From Fibrobacteres bacterium CG2_30_45_31 (GTDB lineage Bacteria; Fibrobacterota; Fibrobacteria; Fibrobacterales; Fibrobacteraceae): 7,502 bases of DNA. A program made the position numbers and the translations under genes. The stretch spans positions 1 to 7,502 of the forward strand of contig MNYL01000092.1 in NCBI GenBank assembly GCA_001873075.1. Direction: 5' to 3'. A model generated the notes under the pieces. That model searched no databases. It was not told the DNA's origin and worked only from the letters and a program-made list of their open reading frames with translations. Of this stretch, positions 5,161-7,502 are shown piece after piece; the stretch's first letter is position 1, and each line of letters begins with the position of its first letter.

Positions 5161-6111
5161 ATGTACTACGAATCCATTAAAGTCCTCGACTGCACTATCC
5201 GCGATGGCGGCCTTGTAAACAAGCATGATTTCGATTTAGAGTTCGTGCGTCGTTTGTATCAACTTTTAAGTGCGGCTGGCATTGATTATATGGAAGTCGG
5301 ATATAAAAATTCTCCCGAGCTCTTTGATCCTAAAGAATACGGTCCCTGGAAATTTTGTGCCGATGATTTGTTGTGGAAATTAAAAGATGGAATTGAAAGT
5401 AAAATCAAATTGGCTGTCATGGCGGACGTGGGACGCGTCAATTTCAATGCAATCAAGCCTGCAAGTGAAAGCCCCTACGAAATGGTCCGTGTCGCAAGTT
5501 ATGTAAAAAATATTGACAAGGGCATTGATCTGGTGAATACATTTGCAGAACTGGGTTATGAAACCACCCTCAACATCATGGCTGTGAGTCGCGACCGAGG
5601 CCCCGAATTGGATGAGGCACTGGATCAGGTAGAACAGGAATGCAGAGCCAAAGTTATTTACTTGGTCGATACTTTTGGATACTTCTATCAGGAAGATATT
5701 GACGCTTGCATTGCAAGATATCGTAAACACATCAAAACCAAACAATTCGGTTTTCATGGTCACAACAATCAACAACTGGCATTCAGCAATACGATTCAGT
5801 GCATCATGAACAATGTGGATTACCTGGATAGCACGGTTTCTGGTATTGGTCGCGGAGCAGGCAATTGCACCACGGAACTTTTACTCAGCTTTCTTAAAAA
5901 TCCAAAATATGATATTCGTCCCGTTCTTGATGCCATCGCAGAACTTTTTGTTCCGTTGCATGAAAAATATGAGTGGGGTTACATCATCCCTCAAATGATC
6001 ACGGGGTCGTTGAATTTACACCCGGAAGAAGCGATCAAGATACGCAAAACCGAAGCAAAAAATGAATACCGCAAATTTTATGAGCGTATGATCAATACAG
6101 GAATGGTATAA
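5161..6111 (+). CDS. DRE-TIM aldolase/metallolyase domain protein (HMGL-like)
   Basis: This 316-residue TIM-barrel protein is related to 4-hydroxy-2-oxovalerate aldolase and HMG-CoA lyase. The metal and catalytic signature LDCTIRDGG is at 9-17 (Arg14, Asp15). The second metal site is HGHNN at 199-203 (His199, His201). The STVSGIGRGAGNCTTELL stretch is the usual glycine-rich region before the barrel end. The start at 5161 is chosen for AGGA upstream and the family-like N-terminus; an upstream TTG at 5146 is possible but unlikely. No separate acetaldehyde dehydrogenase or aromatic catabolic gene is nearby, so the aldol substrate is unknown. The short C-terminal part fits the stand-alone aldolase-domain family often seen near envelope sugar genes. 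It lies 18 bp after the MauE-like gene and may share its transcript. Confidence 0.85.
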   Translation: MYYESIKVLDCTIRDGGLVNKHDFDLEFVRRLYQLLSAAGIDYMEVGYKNSPELFDPKEYGPWKFCADDLLWKLKDGIESKIKLAVMADVGRVNFNAIKPASESPYEMVRVASYVKNIDKGIDLVNTFAELGYETTLNIMAVSRDRGPELDEALDQVEQECRAKVIYLVDTFGYFYQEDIDACIARYRKHIKTKQFGFHGHNNQQLAFSNTIQCIMNNVDYLDSTVSGIGRGAGNCTTELLLSFLKNPKYDIRPVLDAIAELFVPLHEKYEWGYIIPQMITGSLNLHPEEAIKIRKTEAKNEYRKFYERMINTGMV

Positions 6112-6120
6112 AATCAGATT

Positions 6121-6951
6121 TTAATGATTCTCCACCTGAGTGGGTTTCACCTTGAACGCTTTACCTAAGCGCTCCGCGAATGGTTTTGCCCAGTTCCTTT
6201 CAGGCGCAATGCGACTCGTCGTTTCTGCCATAAACTCTGAGTAGTTCAGAAACACCAGTTCCCCGTATCGGGCATCCCACAAAGTCCATAAACTCTTCCA
6301 TTCATAGCCACCGCTGCGACCCGCGCGGGGGAACATTTTCACAGAGACAAACACAGGAATAGTCACATAGCGCACGTTATAGCGCAAAGCTATTTCTTTA
6401 ATTTTTTTCTTTAAGGGAAGTGGTACTTCGCGCGTAAAGGTTTGCTCCGTAACGCTCCGCCCTTGCCAAGGGTGCATATCGGAAAGTTTTTTCCCCTCGG
6501 CAAAAGTCAGCAAAAGAATTTCTTTTGAAAATTTTGCAAGGTAAGTAGAATCAGTGTCGGGAACGCGCATCCCGGGGAGCATGAGTTCCCGTTGCATTTT
6601 GGGAAACGCGACAGGTACCAGAGAATCTTCGTAATGCGCAAGGTCAAAATCGATTGCCTCCGCACTAAAGCTGTGACAAATGCGGCAATCTTCAGGCGCC
6701 TCCGCAACCACCGCTAAAGCTGGGAAAACCCCCATCACCGCGGAAGAATCCATCATTTCATAAGCCTTGAGATTCCACTCCCGATACGATTTTTCATTGG
6801 AAATTTCCAACTCCACCTCGCCCTGTTCGCCACACTCCGCGCAATCCGAATCCCCGGTGACTTCACTCCCGGACTTTGAGGCCTCCCCACGGGAAGTCGC
6901 GCAGGAGGTGAATACCAAAGCCAGCAATCCCGCCGAAAGCACCCGCATCAT
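6121..6951 (-). CDS. Predicted lipoprotein with CxxC and CxxCH motifs, unknown function
   Basis: From ATG 6951 this is a 276-residue protein starting MMRVLSAGLLALVFTSCATS. It has a positively charged n-region, a hydrophobic core and a lipobox-like FTSC with Cys17, so export and lipid attachment are predicted. After a Ser/Glu-rich linker come CAEC (Cys37, Cys40) and CRICH (Cys89, Cys92, His93). The rest is a soluble alpha/beta-looking domain with a conserved-looking C-terminal stretch (SLWTLWDARYGELVFLNYSE). No family was recognised. The longer frame from ATG 7035 (304 residues) would put 28 residues before the signal peptide, so 6951 is favoured, although no clear ribosome-binding site precedes it. 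It converges on the aldolase gene with a 9-bp gap and no obvious shared terminator. A Fibrobacter-like origin is an impression only. Confidence 0.7.
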   Translation of the reverse strand: MMRVLSAGLLALVFTSCATSRGEASKSGSEVTGDSDCAECGEQGEVELEISNEKSYREWNLKAYEMMDSSAVMGVFPALAVVAEAPEDCRICHSFSAEAIDFDLAHYEDSLVPVAFPKMQRELMLPGMRVPDTDSTYLAKFSKEILLLTFAEGKKLSDMHPWQGRSVTEQTFTREVPLPLKKKIKEIALRYNVRYVTIPVFVSVKMFPRAGRSGGYEWKSLWTLWDARYGELVFLNYSEFMAETTSRIAPERNWAKPFAERLGKAFKVKPTQVENH

Positions 6952-7036
6952 CAGCCCGAACACGCGAGTCCGGAGAGCAGAATTACCACAGAAAGGACTC
7001 CATTTGTCCACAAAAGTTTTTTTCGATACACCCATG

Positions 7037-7067
7037 CCTATAAAATGCTAAATTTCACGCCGTTCAA
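7037..7067 (-). promoter_or_regulatory. Candidate promoter of the lipoprotein gene
   Basis: On the minus strand TTGAAC (7067-7062) is followed after 17 bp by TTTATA (7044-7039). A start around 7032 would fall within the first possible start codon at 7035, which supports use of the downstream ATG at 6951. The same bases read on the plus strand (TATAAAAT, 7039-7046) could be the -10 box of ychF, whose -35 would be poor. Low-confidence reading of an A/T-rich gap. Confidence 0.3.
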
Positions 7068-7086
7068 CCACTTCTCTGGAGAAATC

Positions 7087-7502
7087 ATGGGTTTCAAATG
7101 CGGTATCGTCGGACTTCCGAATGTAGGCAAGAGCACTATTTTCAATGCAATCACCAACGCCGGTGCCGAAGCCGCGAATTATCCCTTCTGCACCATTGAA
7201 CCCAACGTCGGCATGGTCAACGTGCCGGATTACCGGCTAGATGAACTGGTCAAAGTTTATAAACCCCGCTCCATTGTGCCCACCGTCACCCAATTCGTCG
7301 ACATCGCAGGCCTTGTCAAAGGGGCGAGCAAAGGCGAAGGCCTCGGCAACCAATTTCTCACTCACATCCGCGAATGCGAAGCCATCATGGAAGTGGTGCG
7401 CTGCTTTGACGATGAAAATATCATCCATGTTCATGGCTCGGTGGACCCGCTCCGCGACGTCGATATCATCGAAACTGAATTGATCCTCAAAGATCTGGAC
7501 AC
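7087..7502 (+). CDS. ychF: YchF/OLA1 family P-loop NTPase, N-terminal part
   Basis: The first 138 codons are present; the gene continues past the window. The N-terminus MGFKCGIVGLPNVGKST carries the G1/Walker A motif GLPNVGKST at 9-17. NAITNAGAEAANYPFCTIEPNVG (about 20-42) contains the family switch I and PNVG element, and DIAGLVKGASKGEGLGNQFL from Asp72 is the G3 region characteristic of YchF. HIRECEAI and VRCFDDENIIHV follow the family closely. YchF is an Obg-related, ATP-preferring NTPase that associates with ribosomes and is linked to the oxidative stress response. TGGAGAA just upstream of the ATG is a good ribosome-binding site. It is a conserved housekeeping gene, divergent from the lipoprotein gene, and marks the boundary of the accessory cluster. 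Confidence 0.95.
   Translation, partial: MGFKCGIVGLPNVGKSTIFNAITNAGAEAANYPFCTIEPNVGMVNVPDYRLDELVKVYKPRSIVPTVTQFVDIAGLVKGASKGEGLGNQFLTHIRECEAIMEVVRCFDDENIIHVHGSVDPLRDVDIIETELILKDLD

Noticed and set aside
5380..5775. 131-residue minus-strand open frame
   Set aside because: It is antisense to the aldolase and shows no independent coding signal.
6110..6122. AAAATCAGATTTT as a bidirectional terminator between convergent genes
   Set aside because: It is a short A/T palindrome with a one-base loop, too weak to support a terminator call.
7237..7483. Small open frames on both strands over the right end
   Set aside because: They are out of frame with the clear YchF reading frame, which covers the whole interval.

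Overview
The window carries one compact gene cluster of the anaerobe-specific 'orange protein' (ORP) type, plus parts of its surroundings. The host is probably an anaerobic Gram-negative bacterium. The support is the pair of ferredoxin-containing MinD-like ATPases with NifX/ORP-fold proteins, a set known mainly from anaerobes, and a predicted lipoprotein with an N-terminal lipobox. Fibrobacterota or a neighbouring phylum is a guess from the style of the lipoprotein, not something the sequence proves. Nothing here indicates nitrogen fixation: the NifX-like genes are of the ORP kind and no nitrogenase gene is present.

Layout. Positions 1-398 (minus strand) hold the 5' end of a metallo-beta-lactamase-fold gene preceded by, and overlapping, a DUF134 helix-turn-helix gene. 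Positions 399-678 are a divergent control region with a duplicated motif TGCATAT(A/G)CACAAAA, a plausible promoter, and a striking nested palindrome (483-643) lying between the promoter and the first gene. From 679 to 4286 five tightly packed plus-strand genes encode a NifX/ORP-like protein, two MinD-type ATPases that each carry two 4Fe-4S motifs, an IscU/NifU-N domain fused to an Mrp/NBP35 ATPase, and a second NifX/ORP-like protein. Positions 4295-5142 continue with a 60-residue single-pass membrane protein and a DoxX/MauE-type membrane protein with a CGC motif. Positions 5161-6111 encode a DRE-TIM aldolase/metallolyase. Converging on it is a predicted lipoprotein on the minus strand (6121-6951). 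Divergent from that is the start of ychF (7087 to the window end).

How the genes may work together. In Desulfovibrio, ORP binds a Mo-Cu sulfide cluster and acts in a complex with MinD/Mrp-like ATPases linked to division-site placement. The set here has cluster-binding proteins at both ends, two Fe-S MinD ATPases and a scaffold-ATPase fusion. It looks like a self-contained machine for building or delivering a metal-sulfur cluster, probably under control of the divergent DUF134 protein. The trailing membrane pair may add thiol or sulfur chemistry at the membrane; this is inference. Stop/start overlaps (TAATG at 1036-1040, 19 bp at 1883-1901, ATGA at 3948 and 4474) suggest translational coupling through most of the operon.
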